A stretch of DNA of 64,000 nucleotides from Trichomonas vaginalis G3. Lineage: Eukaryota > Parabasalia > Trichomonadida > Trichomonadidae. Below the pieces are notes generated by a model, which saw only the letters and a list, made by a program, of their open reading frames with translations, did no database searches and was not told where the DNA came from. A program made the translations under genes and the position numbers. This document shows, piece after piece, positions 1 through 12,779 of the stretch (the first letter of the stretch is position 1; every line of letters begins with the position of its first letter). The stretch covers positions 12,524,001 through 12,588,000 of the forward strand of contig NC_067205.1 of assembly GCF_026262505.1 (NCBI RefSeq). The letters are read 5' to 3'.

Positions 1-320
1 TTTGAAATCTTCAATTCTGGTTTAATAAACGCTGGTATATCCTTGGTGTTTGAAATAAACTGCGACAAATGTGTTGGATTCGGTTTCAGTATGGAATTTC
101 TGGCCTGTGGGAAAAAGTCACCTTACGCTTCCATTTTATTCAATTTTTTTGAGGGAAAAAAACGAAATTATAGGTGGCAGATTTTTTATAGGAACAAACG
201 ACAGACTTTAAATTCGCAATTCTGATTTCAAAGGTGAATCGCAAAAAATCATACACACATGAAATATAATCTAAATTTTTAATTTTTAACTCTCGAAAAT
301 TTGCATCAAAATTTTTCTTA

Positions 321-1471
321 ATGTCCAAGAAAGACTTTCCTCCAAAGTCATACAATGAATTGCGAAGCACATACACAAACTACATCGACGCGTACAATGC
401 ATTGTATCAGCTGATTACGGAAAATGAAGAAGAATTAAACTCAATTTACAAAATGATCAAAACAGAATTGATTGAATCCAACAAACAACTTCCTAAAAAT
501 ATTATAAGAGACATCGCATTTATAGTTCGCTATAATAATCGCTATATGAAGTCGTATTTATACCTTGCCAAACTCATTTCTGATGAATATCATGTCACGG
601 ACGTCAGACGTATTGAGATTGTTTTTAATTTCTTTTTTTATAAAGAATATGGAATTAAACTATGCATTGAACACGGTTTCATGACTATTAGCGAAGAAAA
701 TACGGATTTTCTTACAAAAAATACAATTTACAGAGCCATTATGAATGATGACAAAGAAGCATTCATTTCATTCACGCAAAGAGAAGGATTTGATAAAAAA
801 CAAAAACTTGAAAGCAGAAATATCCAAATATGAAAGAGAAAAAAAGATATGGAACTTTTGATAAAAAATATACATTACTTGAATTATGTTGTTACCACGG
901 AGCAGTTGATTGTTTCAAGTTTTTAAGAACAACATATGATTCAACACCAAATAAAGCATGTCTACGATTTTCATTTTTAGGTCGAAACAAAGAGATCTTG
1001 AGTGAATGCTTGAAATATGAAAAACCAGATGATGAATGCATGAAATATGCAATTATTTCGCACAACATTGATTTTGTTACATTCTTGATGAATGAACATA
1101 AAATGAAAATCAATCCATATGATTGTGGGCTTTATAAAAATCTCGAATCATTTTTGGTTTATTACGATCAAATTCATAATTATCACAAATGTATTGTTCA
1201 TTCCGCGATGTTCGCTATTCCATCTCTTTTGGAATATTTTGTTTCACATGGTGGATATATCAATAAAAGTAATCAACGTGGAGATACAGCTCTTCATTAT
1301 GCAGCACGTTTTAATAGTAAAGAAATGGCGGAGCTTCTTCTTTCATATGGTGCATATATCGACAAAATGAATAATTTGGAAGAAACACCTCTTCACACTT
1401 CAGCAATCTACAATAATATGGAAGTAGCCGAATTTTTTATTTCCCATGGTGCAAGCAGATGGTTGTCTTAA
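321..1471 (+). pseudogene. Ankyrin-repeat protein (DUF3447 type), frameshifted
   Basis: The first part (321-833, 170 codons) is the helical N-terminal region typical of trichomonad ankyrin proteins, including the stretch YNNRYMKSYLYLAKLISDEYH. The second part (from 830, 213 codons) is in another frame and continues the same family: LLELCCYHGAVDCFKF, then YAIISHNIDFVTFLMNEH, then ankyrin repeats such as GDTALHYAARFNSKEMAELLLSYGA. The frames overlap by four bases, so a single-base lesion near 830 splits one gene. The last repeat ends abruptly (ISHGASRWLS), shorter than usual for this family, so the C-terminal repeats seem lost as well. Ankyrin repeats bind protein partners; no specific partner can be inferred. 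It is either decaying or carries an assembly error at the junction. Confidence 0.8.
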
Positions 1472-2145
1472 GTTTAGATATTTAACCTTGGAAACTTCAA
1501 ACTAAACATTAATATAATATTGAATAGATGAAATTTCTTTATTTCTGAAAGCCAGGATAATGTGTATGAATAACTATTATTAATAGGGATTTAAAAACGG
1601 TTTCGCCAAATGGCGAATTACTGAAAATTCGCTAACTCAGCCTTTATTTTTCGAATTCGGCGAACTCAAAAAGTGACATTATTAATCTCGCTATAATCAT
1701 TCATAATTTTTGCATATGTCAAATAGTTACAGTATGTTTATAACTTTATTTCGTATAGTCATGATGCTCATGATAACCATTTTGAATTTAAGTAGAAACA
1801 AAGAGATCTTGAGTTAATCATCCTCAAAAAATTCCAAAAAAAAATTGCAAAATCCAAAATTTGTTAATGAAAACTACATTTTTTCTCTAGTGTAATCATC
1901 CACAACGACAGAATCCGACGGCTCCCGTTGGGAAATACATAGATTATAGGCATCAATACTTGTTTTTGGAAACTTATCATATAACTTCAAATAAATTAAT
2001 ACAGTACCATGTAAGGAAAATTTCACATAACTCAGCCTTAAACTTCTCATTAGGAATTTTAAAATTCAAAGGAAAATTCCTTAGCAATTGTCACTTTTTA
2101 ATCTGAATATATTTTTAGAATTTGATTTTTCACAAAAAAAACACA
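1472..2145. other. Intergenic, with an ankyrin-gene relic near 1794-1816
   Basis: No gene is seen. The bases around 1794-1816 repeat a piece of the upstream ankyrin gene (about 985-1007, coding RNKEILS), so a fragment of a second ankyrin copy seems to lie here. Near 1907-1935 there is a short stretch (GGCTCCCGTTGGGA) resembling one at about 57183 (GGTTCCCGTTGGGA), possibly the end of a dispersed repeat. The bases just before 2146 include TTTTTCACA, a TCA-type initiator for the next gene. Confidence 0.5.
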
Positions 2146-2895
2146 ATGAAGGAATATGTAAAAAATAACTGGAAGAAATTAGACATACCGAACATGATTA
2201 TTGCAGGTATGATGTGTTCGATCTACGAAATATTATTTTATTTTGTCAATTCAGATCCATTATATGTACCACCAGAAGATTCAAATTCACAATTTCCTTA
2301 TAGATCTAGTACAGTTGCTTTTGATAAATTGATGTTGTATCAGTTCTTTATATATTTCTTTTCAATTATTGCTGCCTATCTTTTACAAAGATTCTTTCCT
2401 AGATTTTTCAGAAAATTTAGACCATTTACGCTAGCTTGGAATATAGTTACCATTGAATTTAGTACAGGTATTATTATATCTATCTTCAAAAACTATGTTG
2501 GAAGAGCAAGACCAAATGTTTTCGATAGCTGTAATAGTACAAATGTTAATGGTGGCAAGTCGAATTGTCCAAAAGCAAAAACAGATGAATATTATTATGA
2601 ATCATTCAGAAGTTGGCCATCAGTTCATTCGCAGATGGGTGTTTCAGGAATGACTGTTCTTGGTCTGTTTATTCAAAGGTTAATTAAAACAAAAAATATG
2701 TTTGGAATTCTTATATCATCAGCACCGATTTTGTATGGATTCTATGTTGGTGCTACGATAATCAGAGATTTTAAACATCATCCAGATGATGTTCTTGCTG
2801 GTTTTGTTGTTGGATTCGTTTGGGCTCTCATTGGATGGGATATCATGAACGATTCTATATTCAAAAAATCGAATAATGACCAATACTTTGACTAA
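2146..2895 (+). CDS. PAP2-family lipid phosphate phosphatase
   Basis: A 249-residue membrane protein with the three PAP2 signature motifs: KNYVGRARPNVF (motif 1, K-x6-RP), SWPSVHSQMG (motif 2, with V where PSGH has G) and a third motif in IRDFKHHPDDVLAG (R-x5-H-x3-D). The family removes phosphate from phosphatidic acid, diacylglycerol pyrophosphate or related lipids, using the motif 2 and 3 histidines. Several hydrophobic segments surround the motifs, as expected for a six-span enzyme. The ATG at 2146 is chosen because a TCA-type initiator lies about 15 bases upstream; the open frame before it has no ATG. It faces the convergent E2 gene downstream. Substrate cannot be told from sequence. Confidence 0.88.
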   Translation: MKEYVKNNWKKLDIPNMIIAGMMCSIYEILFYFVNSDPLYVPPEDSNSQFPYRSSTVAFDKLMLYQFFIYFFSIIAAYLLQRFFPRFFRKFRPFTLAWNIVTIEFSTGIIISIFKNYVGRARPNVFDSCNSTNVNGGKSNCPKAKTDEYYYESFRSWPSVHSQMGVSGMTVLGLFIQRLIKTKNMFGILISSAPILYGFYVGATIIRDFKHHPDDVLAGFVVGFVWALIGWDIMNDSIFKKSNNDQYFD

Positions 2896-3200
2896 TGGCA
2901 TGATATTGCAGCAACTGTTTCTAAAAAGTGCAATTTTTATCATAAAATGTAAAATTCAAATGCTTACCATGAATTATATATATGAACTCATTACATACAT
3001 ACAATATTTAACATCAACGAATCTCGAGAAATCATTTTTCGAGGTAATTTTATTTTTTCGCATCGGAAGGAATGTAATCGATGATTTACATTATTAAAAA
3101 CCACTTAGGACATTGTTGTAAGTTGAATGAATTTTTAGAAGAAAAAAAAGTCGGAGATAACAATTATTTTTTTGTTTTGAAAGCATTATCTTTTAAATGT
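2896..3200. other. Convergent intergenic region
   Basis: About 300 bases between the convergent PAP2 and E2 genes, presumably holding both 3' ends. No gene or clear repeat is seen. Confidence 0.5.
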
Positions 3201-6123
<2,923 letters not shown>

Positions 6124-7473
6124 TTAAGCCTCGATTCCTGAGCCAGATCCAGATTGATCTGGTGCATCTGAAACATTTTCGATATCTTGAGGAGCTTCTT
6201 CGACTTCCTCCTTCTTTTCCTTTTTCGCCTTCTTCTTCTTATCCTTCTTATGCTTTTTATCTTTCTTTTCTTTTTTATCCTTCTTATGTTTCTTTTCTTC
6301 CTCTTCCTGTGGTGGCTGCTCTTCATTTGCTGGAGGATTCTCAGGATCCTTTGGCGGAGGAGTCATTCCTGTTGGTGGTAAAAGTTCGAAATCTGGAATG
6401 AGTCCATTGGCAACCTGTTCATAAGTAGGTACTGGCTTTCCACGCTCATTCTCTTCTACTGTTGGACAAGCTCTAACGTATTCTTCAGTAACTTTCGGAT
6501 ATTCGGGCAATTGGTCAGGATCATTATCTCTGTTAACTTTCCATTCGTATCCATCATTAACTCTTGGGATTGGGAATGGGCAGAGATAAACTGGGCAGTA
6601 ACTGCATGGTCCGCATGTTTCTCTGATATTTGCACAGCAACCGAGATCGTAATAGTTATGTTTGTCTTCTAAGCTGGCTTTCTTGAACTCTCCGAGTGTT
6701 GTTTCGTTGTGGAAAAGATATTTTGTATGGCGTAAAAATATTGTCATGAAAAACAAGAAGAAACCGAGGTCTGGAAGTATTAATATGCAAATTAAAACAC
6801 GCGGAGCTGTAGCAGTGAACTTTTTAGCATCAACGATACTCCATATCTCGAGACCAATTATAACAAAGAAAACCATGAAAGTCCAGAACGTCCAGAAGAG
6901 CTGAAGGTAGAATAATCGATAGTTTTTGAGACCAATCCAGTTTGATACCCATTTGCAAACGTGATCTGCGCGTAAAACTAGTCTCCTCGCTTGAATACTA
7001 AGAGAACCGCGCTGAGGACGATCGTTACTTTTAGCAAAGTTAAATTGATCGTTGTTGGTGATGATACCATCCATTTGTTCTTCATAAGTATATTCTTCCC
7101 TTCTTTCGACAGCCCAATAAAATGGGACGTATCCTGGCGAACGACACATGCACAACATGTAAGAAATGAACCAAAGCATGAAAACTATTGATAAAACAAC
7201 TACAATAACGATCTTATATTTTTTCGTGATTTTGTCATTGGCTATTGCGGACCATAAGCCAGCTACTAATGATAAAAAGAAGAGAATTAAGACAATTGGA
7301 GGAAATTTACAATTGCATTCCCATTGATTGATAAAATAAGATTTAATTTCTGGAAAATATGCAATATTAAAGCAGCAAATTTTCCCTTTTCTTTCCCATT
7401 TGCTAAATTGTGGTATTATTTGATCGCAATGTTCAATATTAAGCACCTTTCCCTCATAAAGATGAGGATCCAT
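6124..7473 (-). CDS. Divergent DHHC-type (DHVC) membrane protein
   Basis: A 449-residue protein with two hydrophobic segments near the N terminus, a cysteine-rich-domain-like core, two further hydrophobic segments and a long charged tail. The core reads RLVLRADHVCKWVSNWIGLKNYRLF, matching the DHHC palmitoyltransferase signature with DHVC in place of DHHC. The downstream TTxE motif is present (NETTLGEF). The zinc-binding cysteines that normally precede DHHC are missing: SIQARRLVLRADH stands where HCSVCNRCV is expected. The catalytic cysteine is kept. Family members transfer palmitate to cysteines of target proteins; with the altered zinc site this copy may be weak or non-enzymatic. The tail is proline-rich, then a lysine/glutamate run (roughly residues 385-430). 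Confidence 0.8.
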   Translation of the reverse strand: MDPHLYEGKVLNIEHCDQIIPQFSKWERKGKICCFNIAYFPEIKSYFINQWECNCKFPPIVLILFFLSLVAGLWSAIANDKITKKYKIVIVVVLSIVFMLWFISYMLCMCRSPGYVPFYWAVERREEYTYEEQMDGIITNNDQFNFAKSNDRPQRGSLSIQARRLVLRADHVCKWVSNWIGLKNYRLFYLQLFWTFWTFMVFFVIIGLEIWSIVDAKKFTATAPRVLICILILPDLGFFLFFMTIFLRHTKYLFHNETTLGEFKKASLEDKHNYYDLGCCANIRETCGPCSYCPVYLCPFPIPRVNDGYEWKVNRDNDPDQLPEYPKVTEEYVRACPTVEENERGKPVPTYEQVANGLIPDFELLPPTGMTPPPKDPENPPANEEQPPQEEEEKKHKKDKKEKKDKKHKKDKKKKAKKEKKEEVEEAPQDIENVSDAPDQSGSGSGIEA

Positions 7474-7882
7474 TCTTATCCAAAAAAATTAGGTACTTTT
7501 TGAATTTAATGGTTTTTCATTGATGTTATATAACCTTTGTGGACTCCATATATCTAATTTTAACTCTTTTTTTCAACTTCGGAAATTTCTTACAGTGAAA
7601 ACATTTTAAACGTTTTTATATATCCAATAATATTCCATCATTTTTTTTTCGATGATTTAAAATTGTGATAATTGAAAAAGTAAATTCAATTTTTGATGTC
7701 GCTGAAGATAATTCTTATATTTCAATATAGAAGCGTTTTAAAACAAAATAAACTTGAAAAATCGTAGATTTTGTAAATTTTACTTGATCAAAAGACCCAA
7801 AAATCATTCGTAAATATAGATTTAGAAATAACATAGAAAGGTTTAATATTTTACAGATATTTCAATTAAAATTGGTATCCAA
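7474..7882. other. Intergenic
   Basis: AT-rich spacer between two minus-strand genes. No gene or repeat is seen. Confidence 0.5.
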
Positions 7883-8353
7883 TCATAATTTTGCCGCAAT
7901 TTTTCTTGGGGTAGGTTTTTCTCTAGTAGGTGTTTTAGGTCTTGCACTTGATGCTGGTAACTTAGGTGGAAGGCGTCCCCTTGTAGGAGTTTTTCTTCCC
8001 GAAGATTTTTGAGCCATTTGAGCCTTTTGGTTCAAAAGATCTGAAAGAGAAGCATTTTGATATAATGCATTCTTTGTAGGCTTTTTAGGAGTAGTTTGTC
8101 CTTTTGTTGGTGTTTTCATTGGAGATTTCGGAATGAAAGCGCAGGCAGCTTTTTGAATATCTCCTCCAAACTCTTCAACAAGTCGTTTCATTGGCATTTT
8201 ACGAACAGAATCTGGAATTGATAATAAAGTTAATTCGAGAGCGTTTAACATGCCATTAATTGCAGTTTCCATGTTCTTAAGAATTACTTCTTTCCTAGAA
8301 GCTGTTTCTTGGTCGAATTCAAGAATGAGTTGAGCCGGATCACAATCAGTCAT
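7883..8353 (-). CDS. Borealin/Nbl1-like chromosomal passenger subunit
   Basis: A 156-residue protein. Residues about 10-68 match the borealin N-terminal helical pattern: EFDQETASRKEVI, then a hydrophobic helix ending LTLLSIPDSVRKMPMKRLVEEFGGD. The IP-S-VRKM-M-L---GGD spacing is the recognisable part. Borealin's N-terminal helix bundles with survivin and INCENP to place Aurora B kinase on centromeres. The rest is basic and disordered, rich in TP motifs followed by K or R (SPMK, TPTK, TPTR repeated), which look like CDK phosphorylation sites, as in other borealins. Assignment is by motif pattern only. An unrelated short coiled protein cannot be excluded. Confidence 0.65.
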   Translation of the reverse strand: MTDCDPAQLILEFDQETASRKEVILKNMETAINGMLNALELTLLSIPDSVRKMPMKRLVEEFGGDIQKAACAFIPKSPMKTPTKGQTTPKKPTKNALYQNASLSDLLNQKAQMAQKSSGRKTPTRGRLPPKLPASSARPKTPTREKPTPRKIAAKL

Positions 8354-8723
8354 ACTGGTTGCTTAAACGTACATTCTCTCAATTTTTTTATGAAGTGTAA
8401 AGAATTTTATGAAAATTTAATATCAAAATCGGAGATCTCATGAAGCTCAAAGAGTAACTAATAAATCTGATGTTAAAATTAATAGAAGCTCAATATTTTT
8501 AAATATCTAATGACATTTTCATTAGTAATACATAGTACTGTTATACCTAATTATTCTCAGTGAAACCAGGAAAGTATTTTGATTACAGACTAAATACTGA
8601 AAATAATTTTTCTAAAATTATAAATTATCTGCTTCTCAAAATCTTTTTTCATGTTGTTATTCCTCTAATATGTTTAAATTCATTTGATAGGATCGATATT
8701 AATGCATAAATAATAGTGGAAAT
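8354..8723. other. Intergenic, left flank of Polinton-1
   Basis: AT-rich sequence upstream of the borealin-like gene and left of the Polinton target site. No gene is seen. Confidence 0.5.
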
Positions 8724-8729
8724 ACTCCA
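8724..8729. repeat. Target site duplication of Polinton-1, left copy
   Basis: ACTCCA directly precedes the left terminal inverted repeat and recurs at 28609-28614 directly after the right one. A 6-bp duplication is the expected footprint of Polinton integrase. Confidence 0.9.
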
Positions 8730-9120
8730 AGTAGTATATATGACGGGTTATGTGACTTTTTTTGTAAACGTAAGAATTCATACAATATCGAGCGATTTTG
8801 TATCATTTTTTTTAACATATGAAGTAAAAAATGTATGATTCTTACGGTTTTTATTCTTACGTTTTTGAATAAATCAAGATTTAAAAATTTTCAAAATTGT
8901 AAGACATTTACACTCAACCCATACATAATGAAATAAACACATTTTAAAAAAATTAACATTAATTTTAAAATAATTTATTTTTTCATCTTTTATAAAAGAA
9001 GCTATATATATAGATGATGTCAGATATTCCGCGATTAATTAAACATTGTTTAAATCCTGAATGGAATCAATGGAGTCATAATCAAAGACCTCATAAACGA
9101 GTAAAAAGAAATTAGAAACT
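8730..9120 (+). repeat. Left terminal inverted repeat of Polinton-1
   Basis: 391 bp matching the right repeat almost perfectly; the visible difference is eight versus seven T in one run (about 8806). The inner end lies at GAAACT. It holds a complete 33-codon reading frame at its inner side. Confidence 0.92.
9014..9115 (+). CDS. Small basic TIR-encoded protein, left copy
   Basis: A 33-codon frame starting MMSDIPRLIKHCLNPEW and ending RPHKRVKRN, rich in H, K, R and W. It lies wholly inside the TIR and ends five bases from its inner edge, so a second identical copy exists at 28224-28325. Polinton-2 likewise carries a gene inside its TIRs. No family is recognised; the basic tail would suit nucleic acid binding. 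It may not be translated. Confidence 0.4.
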   Translation: MMSDIPRLIKHCLNPEWNQWSHNQRPHKRVKRN

Positions 9121-9487
9121 AATGATTATTTGAATTTATGAAATCAATTATTTGATTCATTCTTTCTTCAATCTCTTCTATTCTTTTTGTTAAATCATCA
9201 ATTTTCATTAATGAGGTGATTCTTGATTGAGGAATAGATTTCAAACTAATCACCCCTTTTATTTTTGAAATTTTGAATCCATCAACTTTAAACATTTTAT
9301 TCAATTTACACGTTGTCAATTCTTCAAATAATTTTTTATTATTAGCATAATAGTCATTAAATTCTTCAACAGATGAAAAAATTTTTATTTCAGTAATTGG
9401 TTTAACAACGTTTATTTTTTGTTGAACATTTTCACTTTCATTTATTTCTTCCTCCTCTGTTTCATTTATTTTTAAAAACGGTTTCAT
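9119..9487 (-). CDS. Hypothetical acidic/coiled-coil Polinton protein
   Basis: 122 residues: an acidic N terminus (ETEEEEINESE), a central part (FSSVEEFNDYYANNKKLFEEL, then KMFKVDGFKISKIKGVISL) and a C-terminal heptad-like helix (MKIDDLTKRIEEIEERMNQIIDFI) that should form a coiled coil. It is the first gene inside the left TIR, with its stop at the TIR edge, and is divergent from a small pVI-like gene 67 bases away. A T-rich leader precedes the ATG. Function unknown; a structural or scaffolding role is a guess. Confidence 0.6.
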   Translation of the reverse strand: MKPFLKINETEEEEINESENVQQKINVVKPITEIKIFSSVEEFNDYYANNKKLFEELTTCKLNKMFKVDGFKISKIKGVISLKSIPQSRITSLMKIDDLTKRIEEIEERMNQIIDFINSNNH

Positions 9488-9554
9488 TTATTAATAAATA
9501 AAAATTAGAATATAAGTGATGAAATATATTTTTTTAATTAATATTAAATCAGAA

Positions 9555-9790
9555 ATGGCGGCAGGATTCTTTAAAAATTATGGGATGGAATTAAGAAAGC
9601 TGCAGGTTGGGTTCATAAAAAGATTATTAAACCCATTGCAAACTTTTTGGCACCAGTAGCGAAAACGGCAGGAACTATCATAGGTGGTGTATTAGGTACT
9701 AAAGCAGGTAATCCGGCGATGGGAGCACAAGCAGGTAACGCAATTGGTGGAATAGCTGAAGGAATACTTAATAAAATAGGAGGTAGATAG
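9555..9790 (+). pseudogene. Small glycine-rich amphipathic structural protein, frameshifted
   Basis: The frame starts MAAGFFKNYG and soon leaves the coding track. The continuation in another frame is clear: GIKKAAGWVHKKIIKPIANF, then a glycine/alanine-rich stretch (TIIGGVLGTKAGNP) ending KIGGR at the TAG at 9788. The start resembles the neighbour on the opposite strand (MAAGIFKKLWDRV). Short amphipathic and glycine-rich proteins in Polintons are often compared with adenovirus pVI-like capsid-associated membrane-active proteins; that role is inference. The break lies within about 20 codons of the start. Confidence 0.6.
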
Positions 9791-9814
9791 TGGAAAAATA
9801 AATAAATATTATTT

Positions 9815-10030
9815 TTAGCTTAGTATCGGTTGTAGTCTTTGATAAACTTTTTCTCCTTTATTTAAAATTTCTCTTATTGGGGCAGCTTTTGGCGTTATTG
9901 ATTCAGCTATTCCACTAATTGCTTCTTTATTCTTAAATATCCAATTTGCTCCCTTCTTCAATGTTTCCCAAACTTTACTCGCCCCTCTTTTTACTCTATC
10001 CCACAGTTTCTTAAATATACCTGCAGCCAT
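9815..10030 (-). CDS. Small amphipathic minor virion protein (pVI-like?)
   Basis: 71 residues starting MAAGIFKKLWDRVKRGASK, with a strongly amphipathic N-terminal helix (WDRV, VWETLKKGANWIF) and a basic, proline-containing remainder. It shares its first residues with the frameshifted gene at 9555, so the two are likely paralogues. It is divergent from the capsid gene, with about 70 bases between starts. A membrane-disrupting or capsid-lining role would fit by analogy to pVI-like proteins, but only composition and position support it. Confidence 0.55.
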   Translation of the reverse strand: MAAGIFKKLWDRVKRGASKVWETLKKGANWIFKNKEAISGIAESITPKAAPIREILNKGEKVYQRLQPILS

Positions 10031-10100
10031 AGTTGATTATTTCATTAAAATTAAAAATTCATTTCCATCTTTTAATTTTGATTTTTTTATTTATTAATAA

Positions 10101-11741
10101 ATGACGACTAACTATTTAGTGCCAAACACTAAACCGATTAATGGAAATGTGTTTCATTCATTCGAAAAGATAAATGAAATATTCGCAAAGAATGATGGTA
10201 GAAGATATTATAGAGAACTTGAAAGTTCATGCTATGACTCTGATGCTCCATATTTTGATGATAAACAAACTCATTTAAGAATTACAAACCCAGCTCATGA
10301 TGTGAACCAATTAGGTGACACATATATTAAACGCAAAGTTAAAGCAACTCTAGTTTCAAATAAAGCTTTCACATGTGATGCCGCTTTTAAATGTATGCGT
10401 TTATTCGTTGGTTACAAATCATCAAATCAAAGCTTTAAACAATTAGAAGTAGAAACCGAAAGAGGTGATGCCGGTTATCTTCAGATGGATTGCGCCCGTG
10501 AATCTTTTGCATTTGCAACATATAAACCAAAATCAGAAAGGAAAGTTAAAAAGTTTGTTCATTCGTTATATAATAATGTTCAAAAATATGATAACTCAGT
10601 ATGTGGTAAATATATTGACCCTTCAGAAGTTTTCAAGAAAGCAAATGAAGAAGTTGATGTCACTTTTGATATGATTATTCCGGTAAATGATTTGTTAGCA
10701 TTTCAGGCGTTCGATGATTATCCTAAATCATTTGGTGATATCATTCTTAAATATTATGTTTTCAGGGATACTTTAGTATTTTGTCAGGTTGACCCGTTAA
10801 GAGTTGCTGATTTACAAAATTACGTTTATGAAAAGATAACTGATGAAAATTATGAAAAGATTATGAATCATGTTTATAAATATGATCGCAAATTCCAACA
10901 AATCGGACTTCCTACCAAAATAATTACAAACATAGCCGCTACATCTGCTGACGCAACAGTTGATGACGTTATTATTTCATGCACAAAGATGGAAGTTTTA
11001 GAGGATAAATGCATTACACCAGGATACGGTTTAATTGAAGAATCAGTTAAAGCAATACCACGTTTATTTAGTAAGGAAGATCCATTCATGATTCCAGCTC
11101 AACATATTGACGTTTGTTCACTAAATGGAGGTTGCATCACTCCTGAAGGTATTAGCTCAGATTTCTCATACGCTCTTCATAATGTTACAGATGTTGTGTT
11201 AACATTTCCGAAGAATGCAATGCAAAGAACAGTTTTAGAAAATCCAATGCTTCGAGGTCTTCAGGTCACTATAGATTCCAGAAACTTCCCCGATCAAGCG
11301 ATGACCACAGTGGGTGACATATTCTTTACACGTATGCTTCGAGCTTCTGATTTAGATGGAGTGAATGAATGCACGGAAGAATACGAGGACTCATTAACTA
11401 GACCACTGAATGCAGATGATGGCACGCCATTAGCTAGAACATGGAAAGACCAAACTTCATTCTTATGCACTATTCCAGTTCAACGTGATGGAGCGGGTAT
11501 ATTCTTTGATGGATTAGAAACTTTCAACTCACAAGTTACAGTACAAGTGAAAGCTTATCCAATCATTCAGGGTGGAAATGACACTTACTGTTCAAAGGTG
11601 ACAAATCCTCCTCAGGTTTGGTTTACTAGGACTACATATTGGACATGGACACCAGACGAAGGTTTGAAATATCATCCAACAGGTACACCACCACAGTATA
11701 GAAGTTCATATGATGAAATATTGATGAATAGAAATGTTTAA
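10101..11741 (+). CDS. Major capsid protein candidate (double jelly-roll type)
   Basis: 546 residues, intact, beta-rich and without catalytic motifs: the size and position expected for the Polinton major capsid protein. It aligns by eye with the broken capsid gene of Polinton-2: near the N terminus LRITNPAHDVNQLGDTYI versus VTFNLSPPGENMLDLYNTFI, and near the C terminus FLCTIPVQRDG followed by a strand-rich region. Known Polinton capsid proteins have two jelly-roll domains forming hexon-like trimers; this one is proposed on that basis. The ATG follows TTTTTTTATTTATTAATAA, the T-rich leader common to structural genes here. It is followed by a small gene and the packaging ATPase remnant. Confidence 0.75.
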   Translation: MTTNYLVPNTKPINGNVFHSFEKINEIFAKNDGRRYYRELESSCYDSDAPYFDDKQTHLRITNPAHDVNQLGDTYIKRKVKATLVSNKAFTCDAAFKCMRLFVGYKSSNQSFKQLEVETERGDAGYLQMDCARESFAFATYKPKSERKVKKFVHSLYNNVQKYDNSVCGKYIDPSEVFKKANEEVDVTFDMIIPVNDLLAFQAFDDYPKSFGDIILKYYVFRDTLVFCQVDPLRVADLQNYVYEKITDENYEKIMNHVYKYDRKFQQIGLPTKIITNIAATSADATVDDVIISCTKMEVLEDKCITPGYGLIEESVKAIPRLFSKEDPFMIPAQHIDVCSLNGGCITPEGISSDFSYALHNVTDVVLTFPKNAMQRTVLENPMLRGLQVTIDSRNFPDQAMTTVGDIFFTRMLRASDLDGVNECTEEYEDSLTRPLNADDGTPLARTWKDQTSFLCTIPVQRDGAGIFFDGLETFNSQVTVQVKAYPIIQGGNDTYCSKVTNPPQVWFTRTTYWTWTPDEGLKYHPTGTPPQYRSSYDEILMNRNV

Positions 11742-11765
11742 AATTATAAATTTATTTTTGATTAA

Positions 11766-11885
11766 ATGGATTTAAATTCATCCACTCCTTATGAAGAATT
11801 AGCAGGAGTATATAATACATACGTAGATGATATGATTAATGAAGCATTGAGTGATAATAGAAATGCTCTATCTAAGGAAAATTAA
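11766..11885 (+). CDS. Small acidic protein upstream of packaging ATPase
   Basis: 39 codons starting MDLNSSTPYEELAGVYNTY and ending ALSKEN. Its stop codon overlaps the next start by one base (TAATG), as in closely packed viral operons. A T-rich segment and AAATG context precede it. Function unknown. Short length makes it tentative, but the overlap and leader favour a real gene. Confidence 0.45.
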   Translation: MDLNSSTPYEELAGVYNTYVDDMINEALSDNRNALSKEN

Positions 11886-12595
11886 TGAAAATTCCATATT
11901 CTGAATGTTACTTAAATTCAATCACTGCAGCAATTGGTAAACAAAATAAAGGTAAAACATTAACGATATTAAAACAAATTATCATTATTGCTAACACTTC
12001 CCCCCATTCACATGTGTTAATTTATATCAACCGTTCAGGTTCACCTTCAGATGATACATTTGAATCTTTAAAGCATTTAATCAAAATTCCAATTATTTAT
12101 TTATCACAAGAAGAAGCAGAAGATTATTTAAAAAACTTTTTAATGTATAAAAGAATTATATAATACAATCAAGAAGCAAGGATTAGAGGATAAAATTATT
12201 GATAAACAACGGGATGAATTATTTGAAACACTTTCTATTTCAAAATTTTGATAGAGAATTTTTGCATTCACTCATTTTTCTTAAGATGATGCAGTGAAAT
12301 CAAACTAATAACAAATGAGAAATCATATTTTAATCAGTTATTAACTCAATGTCGACACATTCAGTGTTCATTCTTTATGGCTGTTCAATATTTCAAAGCA
12401 TTAAGCACAAACATTAAATCAAATCTATCAACACTTTTCATTTTCAGTGGGTTTAGTCGTCAACAGTTGAACGTTATGCTTTATCAAGTGAATTTACCAA
12501 TGAGCATTAATGAACTTTACACACAATATCAGCAATTAGGTGAACATGGAAAAATAATAGTTGATTTAAATAAAGGAGGTGTTAAATTTGATTAA
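11885..12595 (+). pseudogene. FtsK/HerA-type genome packaging ATPase, broken
   Basis: The N-terminal part (92 codons) contains a P-loop GKQNKGKT and hydrophobic strands (ILKQIIIIANTSP, HVLIYINRSG). The frame then collapses. A later segment (12377-12595) reads MAVQYFKALSTNIKSNLSTLFIFSGFSRQQLNVMLYQ, which aligns with the end of the Polinton-2 ATPase (ILMQT, RFLALNIKRLITDFVIFQGFSRYDIELIW). The middle, including the Walker B part, is degraded by stops and shifts. Such ATPases pump the genome into preformed capsids; this copy should be inactive. Confidence 0.75.
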
Positions 12596-12779
12596 CTTTT
12601 TATAATTAATTTTATTTTTTATTAATAATTAAACATGACAGAAATAGCAAATCTCTCTACAAGTTCCATTAAAACAAGGGACAAACAAAAGGGGTGCATA
12701 TAATAGAACTATGAAAGTTCCTGAGGAATGAAAGAATTAGTTCATATTGTTGCTGGTCTTCAAAAAGATGTTAAAACAA

